Assembly (NCBI GenBank): GCA_028697715.1
Contig: JAQVDS010000005.1
Span: 29,272-93,271, forward strand
Direction: 5' to 3'
Source of the DNA: Acidithiobacillus sp.
GTDB taxonomy: Bacteria > Pseudomonadota > Gammaproteobacteria > Acidithiobacillales > Acidithiobacillaceae
Length of the DNA stretch: 64,000 nucleotides
Positions within the stretch are counted from its first letter, which is position 1. Every line of letters starts with the position of its first letter. The translations under genes were made by a program, and so were the position numbers. Shown piece by piece: positions 63,880 to 64,000 of this stretch. The notes beneath the pieces were generated by a model. The model saw nothing but the letters and a program-made list of their open reading frames with translations, was not told the DNA's origin and did not search any database.

Positions 63880-64000
<121 letters not shown>

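Overview
The window is a gene-dense, GC-rich proteobacterial chromosome segment. The gene content (mlaFEDCB, rsmA, argS followed by a SPOR protein, pilB/S/R/D-coaE-zapD, sspB, prmA-DUF3426-fis, accBC-aroQ, System II cytochrome c assembly, thrB with a DUF2782 gene and polA, argH-lptM-lysA, feoABC) points to a gamma/beta-like, probably autotrophic acidophile of the Acidithiobacillus type. That assignment is inference from gene content and order; there is no rRNA in the window, and I saw no rRNA or tRNA gene.

Layout. 1-3.6 kb: Mla phospholipid transport operon plus an ABC ATPase without a permease and an S4 RNA-binding protein. 3.6-9 kb: pdxA, an HNH nuclease, rsmA, a YbjN-like protein, a SPOR protein and argS. 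9-12.5 kb: MscS channel, and an MFS exporter divergent from a LysR regulator. 12.5-15.3 kb (minus): prmB, an exonuclease III, a DUF2322-like protein, rlmJ. 15.4-20.3 kb (plus): GST, a second exonuclease III, hemH, slyD, anmK, aroE, most of them overlapping. 20.3-28.2 kb: pilB, pilS, pilR, pilD, coaE, zapD, fbp, ending in a strong terminator. 28.2-32.7 kb (minus): an unusual cluster of a TraT-like lipoprotein, two membrane proteins with C-terminal zinc ribbons, a lipoprotein and a triple zinc-ribbon membrane protein. 32.9-40.4 kb: sspB, a lytic transglycosylase, then prmA/DUF3426/fis, accBC, aroQ, a nitroreductase and ettA. 40.5-51.4 kb: a 39-residue membrane peptide, panD, an MFS protein, ccsA/ccsB, engB, a lone RCK domain, polA, LOG, DUF2782, thrB. 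51.4-52.4 kb: two small membrane genes. 52.4-54.1 kb: a decayed accessory patch. 54.1-58.4 kb: argH, lptM, lysA, a PLD protein, pyrC. 58.5-64 kb: an FtsI-like PBP with an OmpA-like lipoprotein, and feoABC.

Three places stand out. (1) At the right edge, feoA is interrupted by the 3' end of a group II intron in the same orientation as the gene; domain V and a domain VI hairpin can be read directly. (2) Between a cytochrome-b561-like gene and argH lies a relict integron cassette array without an integrase in view: a full attC-like site, a second cassette boundary marked by a 12-bp inverted match, a truncated GNAT, an intact antitoxin with a truncated toxin, and a gene made by fusing the front of brnT to the back of brnA. 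(3) The 28.2-32.7 kb zinc-ribbon envelope cluster is the best candidate for an undescribed system: co-oriented, tightly spaced genes of unknown function, with cytosolic zinc ribbons predicted on three different inner-membrane proteins next to two lipoproteins.

Otherwise genes are packed with 1-4 bp overlaps inside operons and several convergent pairs overlap at their 3' ends, so many neighbouring housekeeping genes are probably co-transcribed.
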